64,000 bases of DNA from Xestospongia bergquistia. Lineage: Eukaryota; Porifera; Demospongiae; Haplosclerida; Petrosiidae. A program made the translations under genes and the position numbers. The stretch spans positions 3,819,501 through 3,883,500 of the forward strand of contig OZ014414.1 in NCBI GenBank assembly GCA_963965975.1. The letters run 5' to 3'. A model generated the notes under the pieces. It did not search any database and had not been told where the DNA came from. It was given only the letters and a program-made list of their open reading frames with translations. Positions within the stretch are counted from its first letter, which is position 1. Every line of letters starts with the position of its first letter. Positions 51,866-63,970 of this stretch are shown here, piece by piece.

Positions 51866-53849
51866 CTAACATATTTTTAATCTGAAAATATGCAGGTATA
51901 TACTTATACTCATTTGAAGCACAACTCCTTTCTAAAAAGGCCTGTTGACTTAATTAATTATAATTATGTGAAAAGCCCATCCCTGGATGCACTACTGCTA
52001 TAATTACTTATGAAACTTAGCAAAATTAATTTAATACTGTCAAGCATCAGTGACTTTTACAAATGTGTATGCTTACTATTGAAGCAATAGTTAGTCCTTT
52101 TATGTCTTGGTGGGAACTGCAAGTAAATCCTGTCTCATTTCTAAATAAAAAGTAATAATTTAAAAAGAATTCATACAACAGAATAGTCACTTCATCATTA
52201 TAGAAATATAACTATATAAATATGACTTACGATGATCCATTTTTCACATTATCACAAGTACTTCTCCATCCTACAATGAGAACTATTTCAGTTACAACAG
52301 CAAATAAAGATGAAATCACAAATATTGCAATTTCAAAAGCTAAAGTAATCCAGCTCCTAATGTAGAAAGAACATTTTCTTTATAATTATATACATGCACT
52401 TTTTAATAGATATTTTGTTGCATTAAGTTCAAACTAAATGATACATGCATAAAAAATTGGTCATGGGTAAAATTGTACATAAAATTCTACTTTGATATCC
52501 TTAGTCAAGAGCGCATGAGCATCGCGAAGCGACGCGAAGGAGCATCCATCTCTAATCATTGCCGAAAAAAGGTCGTGGATCATTCCATATACGTGACGAA
52601 GTAATGAAAATTTTACAATCAGTAATGGCAAATAAAATGAAGAAACTAAGAAAAAGTTATGAAACGCTTTAAAAATTGGACATGGAGATTATGGAGACTT
52701 TGTCATTAAAAAGATGGAAACAATTGAACAACATATATCACTTTATTTAACAAGACGAGTTCTCTGGCACTACATAAAGGCTAGGGAAGTTGCTGGAGTT
52801 CTTGTTGAGAACTTTCTGCCAGCTTTTTTGCATCTATTACAAGGTCACTTGCCCATCTTCTTGACTTCTCTACAAATTTTATCTATTAAAAGAGCACCTA
52901 ACCAAGAGGTTACAGCCCACAAGCTATTAAAATGCAAAACACTTAGCAGTTATATGGACATACGTTCTAAGCCTTAATACAACAACAGTTACTTAATGAA
53001 GTTGGACCCTCCTTTGTGACGCTCATGTGCTCATACCTTGGTATATATCATTATTACTGAGCTTGGGTGGATAACTTTGAAATTTAGACTTCATGTGAAT
53101 GAATAACTGTATTAATTAGTGTGTATGTTCTTCCATTGCAATCATACAGTGAGTACTTCATGCAAACGGGTGTTGAATTCCATATAGAATCCACTTAAAT
53201 AAAGTTGTGAAATTGTTACACTAAATTGTTACAGTGAATTTATTGAAGACAGAAGATCCTGCTTTCCACAATTTGTAATTTGTATAAAATTTGACATAAC
53301 TACAACTGCTTCATATATGCATTTAATGCTTTGCAAGACATATTAGAAAATTAATGGCCTGCTACATGATCACATAGATCTCACATCGATCAATTTGGTT
53401 ACAACATTAAACCACTAATAAGCTTGTTTAAATTAGTATTGTATCAGTATTGCAGAGTTAATATCAGTATTATGTAAAGGATAATATACTGCTAAACCAT
53501 TATTGAGCATACATTGTATTTACTAAATACTGTCTAAACTAAATTGTCATTTACTTAAATTAATATGAACTTACTCATTAAGTTTTGAGTATCCTATTTT
53601 GATTCCCATGAAATTAGCCAAAACTGCAAAACCAACAGCTGCCAATGCTGCACCACTGATACAGAAATAACAGGCTGAATGTTTAGAGTTATCATCATGA
53701 CCATCTCTAAACAACAAACACCCAATATCATTGTTTTTGGACAGTGTATGGGCATGACCAAACAGACCTGCTGACAGCGCAAGAAATATTGTGGTAACTG
53801 AGTAGAAAATCATGCTGACGCTATGCCATATTTTACTACCATCCGACAT
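51866..53849 (-). CDS. Four-helix membrane protein, TMEM179-like (gene 2)
   Basis: Exons 53849-53575, 52356-52231, 52140-52077 and a tentative 51931-51866 join in phase (176 residues). Helices: SMIFYSVTTIFLALSAGLF, ALAAVGFAVLANFMGI and AIFVISSLFAVVTEIVLIV. The loops carry GCLLFRDG...SACYF and GWRSTCDNV, matching gene 1 in spacing of cysteines and in exon boundaries. The last exon (KGVVLQMSISIYLHIF) is less hydrophobic than that of gene 1, and its DNA is conserved in the decayed third copy with a stop, so the true 3' end is uncertain. Intron 1 (53574-52357) contains the inverted-repeat element 52509-53032. Confidence 0.65.
52509..53032. mobile_element. Inverted-repeat element in intron 1 of TMEM179-like gene 2
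   Basis: GAGCGCATGAGCATCGCGAA at the left end pairs with the right end (reverse complement GAGCACATGAGCGTCACAAA), 17 of 21 positions with the next base. The local GC content is higher (GCGAAGCGACGCGAAGGAGC). Inside is an 87-codon ATG-initiated plus-strand frame at 52714-52977 (METIEQHISLYLTRRVLWH) with no recognised family. It is probably a non-autonomous DNA transposon. No clear target duplication was found. Confidence 0.55.
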
Positions 53850-54675
53850 TTTAAATGTTCTTCAACAGATAATATTTGCATCAGCTCAAAATTGTCCTTT
53901 TATAGAATTTACGCACGTAAAGGAGGGACAGATGATTACGCCGTACGTATATTCATGACTAGTCTACATGGTTACACCCACTTTGTATGGCGATTCAATA
54001 TATCTTTTAAAAAACTTCTACAACCTCAACTGTCAAGATTAATTTGGAAGACGAGAGTTCTACATCCATGATAAAAGTTTTCAGACTGGTATGATTATAA
54101 TGTACTTTTAAACATTGTGATTTATCACTGAGTAGGAACAAGGTTTAAACTTAGGTGAATTTTCATGTATACAATATAAAGTGTAGTAATAGCTTAAATG
54201 TACTGCCATTAAAATTTGTACTCTCTATTGCCAATTACATGGTAGAGTGACAAATAAATTATATAGAATAGTTATGTAATAATATTTAAAACACTTATTT
54301 CATCAATGAGGAATTTAATTCCTTTTCTTAATCACAGATTAGAAAATATAAGTTGCATTAATTTCAGTCCTCAATCATGATCAACTAATTCAGAAGTGAC
54401 ATGTTAATTATTGCTTATAGTTATATAATTAATCAACTCATTGAGCCTTCAATTATGTATGGTTTAAATCTTTAGTTTCAGTTTGGACCATTTGATATAT
54501 TGGCAGCTCATTTGTAAAGTTTAATGAGAACACTACACCTATTTATATATTTATATTAAACTTTCCTAATTGTTGGCATAGAGAACCTATGATAAAATAA
54601 GTTTATATTTAACATAAGTTTGTTTTTCTGTAGTAATTAAAGTGTTCTTTTCAATAAACAAGAGAATGTTACCTT

Positions 54676-56140
54676 GTTATGTGATGTATCTGATAGTTAT
54701 GACTGGAACGTTTGTGGCTCAAAGGGTAATTCAGGTATGTTGTACCATTTGTAACCTCAATTACACAGTAGAGTGATACAATATTAATGGAATGTTTCTC
54801 CAAAAAGACCACTATGTATAACCAATAATTCCATCAATACCAGTACAACTAGTAACACTATTATAATCAGTAATAATACTATCAGTATCACTACAATCAT
54901 TAATATAATCAATACTACATAACCAGTAATACCATAAATAACATTATAAAATAGAGAACATATGAAATAATAGACAAGTTTACATTAGAAATATTGTAGT
55001 CTTTACAAACAAATTTGAAATTAATATTTAATCCAAGTTTGTTTTCTTAAAAAGTTTGAATTTTCTACTTAAAAACAAACCAATGTTGGCTGTATGATAT
55101 ACCCAGTAGTTATGACTGGAATGTTTTGTGGCTCAAAGTGTTTATTTTACCATTTCTAACCTCAATTACACAAGTAGAGTCATATGATGTTAATGGAATC
55201 TTTGTCCCAAGAGATCTGTTGACAACTTATAGTTGCAATCTATAAATATTTATTACAAATAACTTTTCCTGGTGAATAACTATCAAATAGAGCACAATGA
55301 ATTATGACAATAGTTAAGTAATAGTTATTGAGACATTAATTAATTTCAAATGCATGTTTGTCTTTTGTAATGATAGAATCTTTCTACTAAGAAAAAGCCA
55401 AAATTGGTTGTATCATATACCCAGTAGTTATGACTGGAATATTTTGTGGCTAATAGGGTATGTTTTACCATATGTAACCTCAATTACACAGTAGAGTGAT
55501 ATGATATATATTGATGGAATCTTTCTCCCAAAAGATCTATTGCCAGCTTACAGCTGCACATCAACATGTATAATCAATAATAATTATCAGCAAAAAGCTT
55601 TTGTTTGTTGAGTGACTATCAAATACAGCACAATGTATTGTTGTGATAGTTAAGTGAAAGTACTTGATTCCTTTTATTGATGACAGATTAGCAAATACTG
55701 CTTTATATAATCTCAGTCTCAATCATGACCAACTAATTCAAAAATTACATCTTAATTATCACCGATATAATATAGTCAGTTAATTCCTTGAGTTCTTTTA
55801 ATTTGTTTCATGGCTTAATTCCTCAGTTTCATTTTTGGCCTATTTAAAACTCTGGCAGCTCTTTTGTAAAAGATTAATGTTATATAACATTATACCTATA
55901 TAGAAATTTGTACAAAACATTATTAATTTTTGACAGACCTGTGGTAAAATAATTTTATTTTTAATGAGTGTTTGTTTCTTATAATAATTGAACCTTTCCA
56001 ATTAATAACCAAGTGAGTGTTGGTTGTGTACTATACTCAGTAGTTATGACTGGAATGTTTTGTGGCTCAAAGGGTATGTTTTACCATTTGTAACATCAAT
56101 TACAGTAGAGTGGTATAATATTAGTGGAATGTCTTTTACA
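54676..56140. repeat. Four dispersed-in-tandem copies of a ~115-bp motif
   Basis: Imperfect copies start near 54676, 55085, 55390 and 56008. The shared core is CAGTAGTTATGACTGGAATG, then TTTTGTGGCTCAAAGGGTAT and AACCTCAATTACACAGTAGA. Spacing is irregular (about 420, 310 and 610 bp), and the intervening DNA is also partly repeated (AGATCT.TTG and CAAATAG...GCACAATG). No frame is conserved across copies, so I read them as a noncoding repeat. Confidence 0.75.
54836..54956. repeat. Degenerate ACCAGTAATACCATCAAT-type minisatellite, array 1
   Basis: Short units of the kind CCAGTAATACCA, ATCAGTAATAAT and ATCAATACTACA repeat with many changes. A second array of the same unit is at 56709-56872. Confidence 0.7.
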
Positions 56141-56708
56141 AATAACATGTTCATACCTAATAGTCTCACTAAAATATGTATAATCAATATGCTATATGTT
56201 ATAACAAATAGCTTTTGCTTAGTTAGCAACTATCAAATGGAGTGTATTGTATTACTCTATATTTAATTTTAAGTTATATTTATATCTGTTCAACACACTA
56301 TATGACTTACAGTATACTCTGTTTGCCATCTTTATAGCCTGAGACTTGTCCATTGTTTAAAAGTAACAATATACATCTACAAGAGTCCAAATAGGCCTAG
56401 AAGTATGACTCTTAAATTCGGTCAGAATTGGTAATTTCCCTGTGGACGGTGTTGTCTGCACAAGACTTACTTTAAGTTAACACAACAGTTTCCCACTTGC
56501 AACAGAATGAGTTATATTATCAATTACATCCTAGGCTTTCTTCAAAGTAGCTTTTAAAAATATTAATGACGACGTGAATATTCAAGGTTGCTTACTCATG
56601 TAACTGTTGACTGCTGCATTACATCATCTACAAGTAATGATGTCATCTAGCAGGAATAAATAGCAATATTGATGATATTATTAGTTATAGTGGTATTTAT
56701 TGTTACTA

Positions 56709-56872
56709 TGTATAACCAGTAATTCCATCAATACCAGTAAAACTAGCAATGCCACTAAACCAGTAATACCATTTGCATCACTATAACTAGTAATGCAGTT
56801 ACAACCAGTAATACCATTTATACTACTACAACCAGTAATATCATCAATACAACCAGTAACACCATTAAATTA
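56709..56872. repeat. Degenerate ACCAGTAATACCATCAAT-type minisatellite, array 2
   Basis: At least eight units of ACCAGTAATACCA with variable spacers. It is related to 54836-54956 and shares the lead-in TATGTATAACCA.TAATTCC. Confidence 0.75.
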
Positions 56873-57213
56873 CTATATCAAATTAAAAAATTAATTGCTA
56901 TGTTACGTACAAGACAGACAATTAATTGCTTAGAAGCACTAAAAATAGGAGAGAAACTTTAAGCAGAGATTAAATGTTCATTTCAAGAAATAATGATTAC
57001 AGAGGCAGATAACAAACATGAAAGTTTCATAACGTGTAAATAAAGGGTTAGGAGTGTTACTTTATTATCAAAGATAGCGTAAATTATTAGTATTATATCA
57101 TTAATGTCATAATTATACAATATTTTAGGAATGGTATTCAACATCCACCTGATTTTTCCATAGACATATGCTCAAATCAGTGATTAATTATAAAATGGAA
57201 ATATTGTTTTATT

Positions 57214-58000
57214 TTCAGTGGCCACAGGTTCAGGCACACTTATCAAAACATTTGATGGAGCTATTTTTTCACATATTGGTTTGGTATGTATATAAGATAA
57301 CAATATATCAAATGTGTAGGTGTTACAACCTCAATATTCCAGTTATGACAGTTTAGGAATCCAGTAATAACAAATCTGGACTTGTTGATGTTGGTACAGA
57401 AACTGCCTGTAGAGGTGTACAACTTTCACCACTCAGAAATAAATTTTCTCTGAGTGGTATGATTGTGTTGCTATTCAACAATTAACAAAACTAATTGGTG
57501 AGCAATGGGAGACAGCGTTGAAGATTAGTTATGAAAGTAATGGTATCGTTTTTGTATTATTTAGGTACGTATGAAGCCTCAAGAAAGACCATATAAAAAG
57601 AACCAGTTACATTTGATTATGTCTGCTGTTGATTTTGATGACAAATACTTCATTTTCTCAGAAGCCATTAAAAGGATTTTAGTTCAAAATTTTGTAATAA
57701 ATTTGTTACTCTTGTATATCAAGAACTTAATCTCTTTGGTGAGAACAGTATTACTTTATTACATTATTTTCTTGTAGATAAAACAAGAGTGTCCAGTGAG
57801 TATAGTCCAGACAATTTTGCTAGTCATCATCCTTCAAAATTTAACTATGGACATTTGGAACCAGAGATTTATATTGATCTGAGATTGGATTTTGAGGATG
57901 TTTCCAACAAAGCAGTATCTTTGCTACAGAAGTTAATAATGTTGTTCAACAGATCAGGAGTGTTTGTTGTTAGTACTTTATTGCCATTGCTATAAATAAA
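57214..58000 (+). pseudogene. Exon-like pieces of unrecognised gene(s)
   Basis: A TTTTCAG acceptor at 57214-57220 opens ATGSGTLIKTFDGAIFSHI with a GTATGT donor. The GTLIKTFD string recalls the PROPPIN/WIPI propeller motif (weak). Further pieces read KSGLVDVGTETACRGVQL, AIQQLTKLIGEQWETALK, RPYKKNQLHLIMSAVDF and HLEPEIYIDLRLDFEDVS. These are coding-like stretches with acceptors and donors, but phases and stops do not yield one continuous gene. I cannot assign a family. Confidence 0.3.
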
Positions 58001-58475
58001 AATAACTAAACATTACTTTTTACATGTTATTATTAATTAACAATTTTCAGTACAGATTAGAAGCTGGCTTTAGATAGAGATCTTATTACAAGCCACTGCA
58101 TAGAGATCATGCTATAAAAAGTCCAGTAAAGATTAATGCTAAGAAATACAATTATAATAGGACCAATCTAAAACACTAAAATGCTTTCTATAATATAGCC
58201 ACTGTTGTACCAACAATCCTTTCAAGAGAAAATCAATTTATTAAAAGGCATACAAATAGTATTCTATTCTGTTAATAACAGATAATGCTAGCAAACCTAA
58301 GAAAGGAATGGTAATGGAAGTTACACTAGACTGCTCCTAGCCAGAGGAACAAGCACTTAGTAGTTACAATGGACTTGATCTTCCATTAATTAGTATATGA
58401 CATTTCCAATGAATAATAAACACTAATAAAACATAATGCACATGATATTGTGCTTAGTTTAGATTACTGAGAACT

Positions 58476-59640
58476 GTGATGGACTTAAGTCTTCCGTCAG
58501 AACTAACAAATCTACAAAACACTTGCTTTGCAAATGCAACTCTTAAGGCAATCCTTCAGGCCCTTCTCCTACATGAATATATAAATATACACAGAAAATA
58601 CAATAAGAATTGCTATGGTCAACAATATCATAATGATATAAATGTACTCTTAGCTATATTATCCTGCATATTGTTGATAAAAAGATTAAAGAATCTCTGC
58701 ATGCAGAAATGTGCTTAGGTGATACATCTACAGTCAACTGAACTGAAATTGACAAAACTAAGATGAAGCATAATTCAATTGTTATAGAATATATTCCACA
58801 CTGATCTCCAGGTGATCAGGAAGATGTCCATGAGTTCTTACTTAAGTTTTTCTTCAAAATGAAAATAGGCATTTACAGTCAAGAGTGCTTTGACAAATTA
58901 ATTTAATCATAAGTACACACAAATTAATTGAAACTACAATAACTACTACTAGTAAGAACACATATGTACATAAAATGTATACTTAATATAATGCAGTTGA
59001 ATATCTAAAAAGGAGGATTGTCCAGATCTTCTAAAAGTAATCAATCAAATCTACAAGTACTTGTACAAGAATGACATAAACAGTACTATTAATGTGTTGA
59101 TAATAAATTAAACATATCATTCAGGGAGGGAGCTAACATAGAATATGCAATCAAAAAGTTATTTCAAAAATAGTGTTGTTACCTGAAAAGAGAGCTGTGA
59201 AGTCTGAGATGATTCAAGCATTATATAATTAGTTTCATTACAAACAATATAGATGCAACAAACAAATTCAAACAACAATAAAAGAAGATCTACATTCATT
59301 TCCATCAATTTTAATACTTCAATTACAAAGGTATACTCTTTTGCTTTTTGACAATAAATATTTGTAAGAACAAATTACATAATTATAATAATTATATTTT
59401 CTTTCAAAGAATGTCCAAGCACAAAAATGTACATCACTAGTAACTTTATCTGAAGAATTACATCTTTGTGATACACAGGTGCTTAAATCAAAATTAAAAA
59501 CTGTCATAACACATACAATTTATGGAGCTACAGTTATCTTCATCCTGTTGGCAATGATACAGCACATTAGACCATATTTTACAGAAGGTCATTCTGTTCC
59601 TACATTTAAAACTATCAAAGCAGTTCAAGATGGATGACTT
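58476..59640 (+). pseudogene. Ubiquitin-specific protease-like pseudogene
   Basis: The Cys box reads LTNLQNTCFANATLKAILQ, the hallmark of USP deubiquitinases with the nucleophile Cys in NTCF. Downstream 58812-58920 reads GDQEDVHEFLLKFF, the USP QED-HEFL motif. 59239-59333 reads KEDLHSFPSILILQLQR, the block before the catalytic-His region. Near 59545-59575 HPVGNDTAH precedes a TAG, where the His box would lie. Stops, shifts and missing spacers show that it is dead. The order and spacing of motifs agree with the family. Confidence 0.6.
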
Positions 59641-59749
59641 CTTGGTAGGCAACATGACTAATGATAGCAAAATATAATTATATCAAGTTATACCACATGG
59701 ATCTTGATGGGATCATGCAAAAGCAGGCCTATATACTGATATACCAATA

Positions 59750-60860
59750 TATGGCAAGGGCTATCCAGTTTCATGTTGCCTAAATAACAGCGAGAATCAA
59801 ATACTACTAACACATTACTTTGAACCATTAAGAAAAAGACTGGAACAACATTTCCAAAGTGGTTCATCTCTGATCACTGATGTGTTCTATAATGCATGGA
59901 TATGTGTATTCAATAGACATCTACAAAAAAAAATATGTTCATAGCATGTGGATCATGCTTGGAGAGGTGCCTTGAAATTTATCGGTAACAAAGAGAAGTG
60001 TCACATCTACCACACTCTCACACACTTCTTGATGAAGAGGATGACGAACATTTTGAACTACTTATTTAAGTGTTTATGACATGTACTGACAATAACAAGA
60101 ACACAACATTTTGCAAAGTACTTCAAACTAGAGTACAGCAATGCAAATATCAATAGGCTACATGTTGCCCAAAAATAGCTGGTAACATATATGTTGAAGC
60201 ATTCCATCACACACTAAAATATTTGTATCACAAAGGCAAAATCAATCGATGTGTTGATAAATGTGTTCATCTGTTCATGAAGATAGCAAAAGACAAAGCT
60301 TTTGAAAGACTAATAAAATTAGAAAAGGGGAAGATAACTTATCAAATTGATATCATCAACAGAAAACACATACATGGAATAAATTTTAATTCAAGCTATA
60401 ATAGAAACTCAATGTAATGAATTGATGGTTAACTCTGTGACACATTTGTCTTTTAAAATAACCAAGATTGATAAAATTACAAGGAATAGCACAAGGGAGA
60501 GATAACACAACAAAAAAAGTAAACACATGGAGCAACCACCAAGCATGCTCGCAATATAATTATATCCAATAAACATAATAATCATGAATTAACACAGATA
60601 TTGATGCATAATTGAATACACTACAACCTCTACATCAAAACTTGAAAACCACTACACCATCAAGAAACAACAAAAAATTTGTCAAAATTGCCATATACAA
60701 TGATAGAATACAATGTTTATATACATGAGTATGAATGTACATGCCTCGACTCTCTTCTCAATGTAACAGTGTGAAAACATATTCACCTTGTTACTGAGAA
60801 TATAAACTCTCTACTGAATCGTATTCCAGTAGAACCATTAAATGTCCCTATGAAGTCAGT
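59750..60860 (+). pseudogene. MULE-like transposase with SWIM zinc finger, degraded
   Basis: The pieces in order are GYPVSCCLNNSENQILLTHY, ITDVFYNAWICVFNRHL, then HVDHAWRGALKFIGNKEKC, VEAFHHTLKYLYHKGKINR, DKAFERLIKLEKGK and finally a SWIM-type YECTCLDSLLNVTV followed by a stop codon in place of the third Cys and KHIH. This series is that of MULE-type transposases of animals: DDE core end, W-x-H motif region, then SWIM. The core aspartates are altered or missing, several frame changes occur, and the N-terminal half is absent. It follows the USP-like pseudogene by about 100 bp on the same strand. Confidence 0.6.
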
Positions 60861-60869
60861 CCACATTTG

Positions 60870-61500
60870 GAATAAAGAAATTTCCATTAAGTCCTAGGGG
60901 AATACACTACAACAGCTGTTATGACAGAAGACAAACAGAGAGATATGAATCATCTATATGCCTTATTAGATCATAAAGGTATCCTGCAACAAATAAGAAA
61001 AAATATAAAAGAATATAATGAATATGATACAATATGACTTATGTGAAGAGTGGTATCAATGGTATGTATATCAAGCCAAAGAATGTATATAAATTAAACA
61101 TGTTTTGTCTTTCAATAATCTCATCCAACATATAATTGCACTTTCATTCAACAGGACCTGTGTTAACATCAAACATCCTCCCACTTCTAAATTTTATTGT
61201 AATACATCCTTAACATCAAAGAAGACAAGACCAAAGACATCATAAGTCTAACACAATCCATACTCCATACAACAATAGCTTCATTAACAAACTATCTTAC
61301 CTTGAATATTATTTCATTATTTAATTATAATAATGTAAAGTAAATACACAGTATGAGATTCATGAACTAGAAACATATCATTGTCGTAAAGTAGTATGAG
61401 AGACCTTCAAAATCCTTCTGCAATTCTTGTAGCTGCAATGTTATTAATTTTATATTATGGTAGCAAACTATACGTGTTCATGTGAATTATAATATACTAT
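60870..61500. other. Non-genic stretch
   Basis: Nothing recognisable between the MULE-like relic and the inverted repeats at 61506 and 61846. Confidence 0.4.
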
Positions 61501-61505
61501 ATAAC

Positions 61506-61565
61506 GTAGTGTACTGACTCAGTATACTACTGCTCTACCTGTAGTATATTGAGTTAGTATACTAC
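61506..61565. repeat. 25-bp imperfect inverted repeat
   Basis: GTAGTGTACTGACTCAGTATACTAC-type arm (61506-61530) pairs with 61541-61565 with about three mismatches and a 10-base loop (TGCTCTACCT). Confidence 0.75.
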
Positions 61566-61845
61566 ATAGTCCCTCGTCTTACATTACAAGATTGACGTTT
61601 AGTTCACAAGCGTTAATGAAGTACAATATAATATAATTAGGTATATGTCCTAACTTCTGAATAATGAAGAATATCTACCATATAGCTAGTTTAATTCACT
61701 TCAAAAAATGAAGAACATGGATAGCCATTTGTATAACTTGTAAAAATTTATTGGATGATTTAACCAATATATAGTTATACAGGTTGCATCTATGCAGGCA
61801 ATTGTTTGACGTAATAAAATAAACGTCATGTACAATTTTTATAAC

Positions 61846-61923
61846 CAATTATCTACAGGAACAGCTAATTCAATAATACATTTATTAATGTATTATCGAA
61901 TTAGCTGTTCCTGTAGATAATTG
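61846..61923. repeat. 37-bp near-perfect hairpin with 4-base loop
   Basis: The arm CAATTATCTACAGGAACAGC... (61846-61882) is the reverse complement of 61887-61923 with a single mismatch. The loop is TATT. The flanks resemble the 3' flank of the PI-PLC copies (45895-45960), where no such hairpin exists, so it looks like an insertion or a local palindromic duplication. Confidence 0.9.
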
Positions 61924-61929
61924 TGAGAA

Positions 61930-63440
61930 CTATGATGATAAGATACTGGACCAGAGCTGTTGTTATAAATTCATTCTACACTTCGTTGTATTTTGTAGAG
62001 ATGTGTATGACCAAAATGTACATTATTTCGATAAACTACACAATTAATTACTTAAACAGTGTATAAAAATCAGATATACATAACATCATATACACCTATT
62101 TGTTGATTTTCTGGTAGATCATGTCAATCCATTGATCGTAATTCTGATGTTTCTCAATGCATGATAAAAAAAAGATAATTATAATAACTCGCTGACAACT
62201 TTTAAGTCGTGGTCAACACTCGTGCTCATTGTTCCATTATTGACCACAAAAAATACTTATTAATAAATATAAACTGAATATTAAATATTAATATTTATGT
62301 ATTATTCAAAGTAGTTTATCAGTAATAATGGTATTGCTTAATATGTAGCGTCCTCCAGAAAATAACAAGAGATGGCTGCTATTACACAGACATGGTATCA
62401 AATTAATTAAAAGTTGGTTTACAAGTTACAACCTACATCTTATTATTGACTCTTTCAATAGCTAATAAGACTTTAATAAATATAGAAGCATTTATTTTAA
62501 AAACAAAGTCCAGTTTCTACTACTTTACTATATATCATTAAATAAGACTTGCTGTATTCTGTGATCAATTAAAGATATAGCATAATAAAGACGTAAGGAT
62601 GGCGATGTCAAAACGAAAACAAGGTTGAGATAAATGTACAAATGAATTTTAAGATCCTATTTTTTCATTAAGAAATAGTTATTAGATAATGTGTACAAAA
62701 AATAATATGTCTTACAAATCTACTCGTTGAGTTTCATGCAAGCAAAAAATTAACAATTTCTAAAAAAAGTGAACAAACATTAACAAACACAGAAAGTAGA
62801 TGTTAGATGAAAAAGTACATAAACAAAGCACATGATAGAATTACAAAGCATATATCTTATCACAATAAATTAATAAATGGCAAAAAATAGTTATATCGTT
62901 AAGAAAATGCAAACATTGAAAACAAAATCATCTTTTGTTATAAGTCACACTTAGTATGTGTTGCTGTCAGTTATTCTTCTTCAGTAATCAATTTAAACAT
63001 TTTGTATATGCTAAAGATGAAAATCTCAATACTAAGGAAAACAGCAAGAGAAAAAAACACCTATGTGTAGAATGGGAAGAATTAATGCAATTAAAATCAT
63101 AATCACACTTTTACTGCATAAAGTATTAATGTAATTTCCTTCAACTATAATACAAGAAAGTCAGTGGTAACTCCCTCTTATAGCTGCGTACATTTAGGAA
63201 ATGGAGATGCAATACAAAAGGATAATATTCAAAAGTCTATATAGCTACTTCACTTTAAAAACTTTTATGTACTTCTGTCATTATATTATGGGTTGTGATT
63301 TTTTGATAGCATATTAAATACTGTATATGATTTTTAAAGAGACATGATTATGAGCTTAAAAGTAAAATATATCAATATTGCTATAGTTATTCTGACATCA
63401 TGATAAGACAGTAGTACATTAAAATAAATTTCATTATACT
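61930..63440. repeat. Third copy of PI-PLC flanks, gene lost
   Basis: 61914-62300 resembles the 3' flank of the PI-PLC copies at 45895-46150 and 49050-49160 (TGGTCAACACTCGTGCTCAT, CACAAAAAATACTTATTAA). 62295-62560 resembles 47940-48200 and 51610-51760, the DNA upstream of the genes. Between the two no PI-PLC coding sequence remains, so the gene was deleted from this copy. 63340-63500 matches 51780-51910, just beyond the 3' end of TMEM179-like gene 2. Confidence 0.7.
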
Positions 63441-63689
63441 TTCTTACAAGTGAAAGATAGACACATTTTTTATCTGAAGATATGCAGGCATATACTTATG
63501 CTTATTTCAAGCACAACTGATTCTTAAATGGCTTCCTGAATTTATAAAATAATTATGTAAAGAGCCCATCTCTGAATGCACTATTAGTTTTGCTGTAATT
63601 ACTTATAAAACTTAATTAAATTAACTTTATACTGTCAAGAATCAGTGGCTTTTACAAATATGCATTCTTATTATTGAAGCAGTAGCTGC

Positions 63690-63970
63690 TTCTACTATGT
63701 CTAAGTGGGAACTCTGCAAGTAAATGTTGTCTCAGTTCTAAATAAAGGTTAATAATTTTAAAAGAATTCAAACAAAAGAATAGTCATTGCACCAATATAG
63801 AATAACTATGTAATTATAGATGTATGACTTACAATGAGGTTGAATTACCTAGACCTTCTACATTATCACAAGTAATCGTCCATCCTACAATAAGAACTAT
63901 TGCAGTTACAACAGCAAATAAAGAAGAAATCACAAATATAGCCATTTAAACAGGTAAAGTAATCCAGCTC
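63690..63970 (-). pseudogene. TMEM179-like, decayed third copy (partial)
   Basis: The counterpart of exon 2 lies at 63970-63833: acceptor TTTAG, SWITL, then a TAA where gene 2 has Glu, then IFVISSLFAVVTAIVLIVGW in the same frame, with donor GTAAGT. The exon 3 counterpart near 63735-63680 has lost its donor (ATAATAAG in place of ATAGTAAG). The first exon lies outside the window. A pseudogene is the simplest reading. Confidence 0.7.

Noticed and set aside
56024-56266. 80-codon frame reading SSYDWNVLWLKG as a real exon
   Set aside because: The other three copies of the repeat do not keep this frame.
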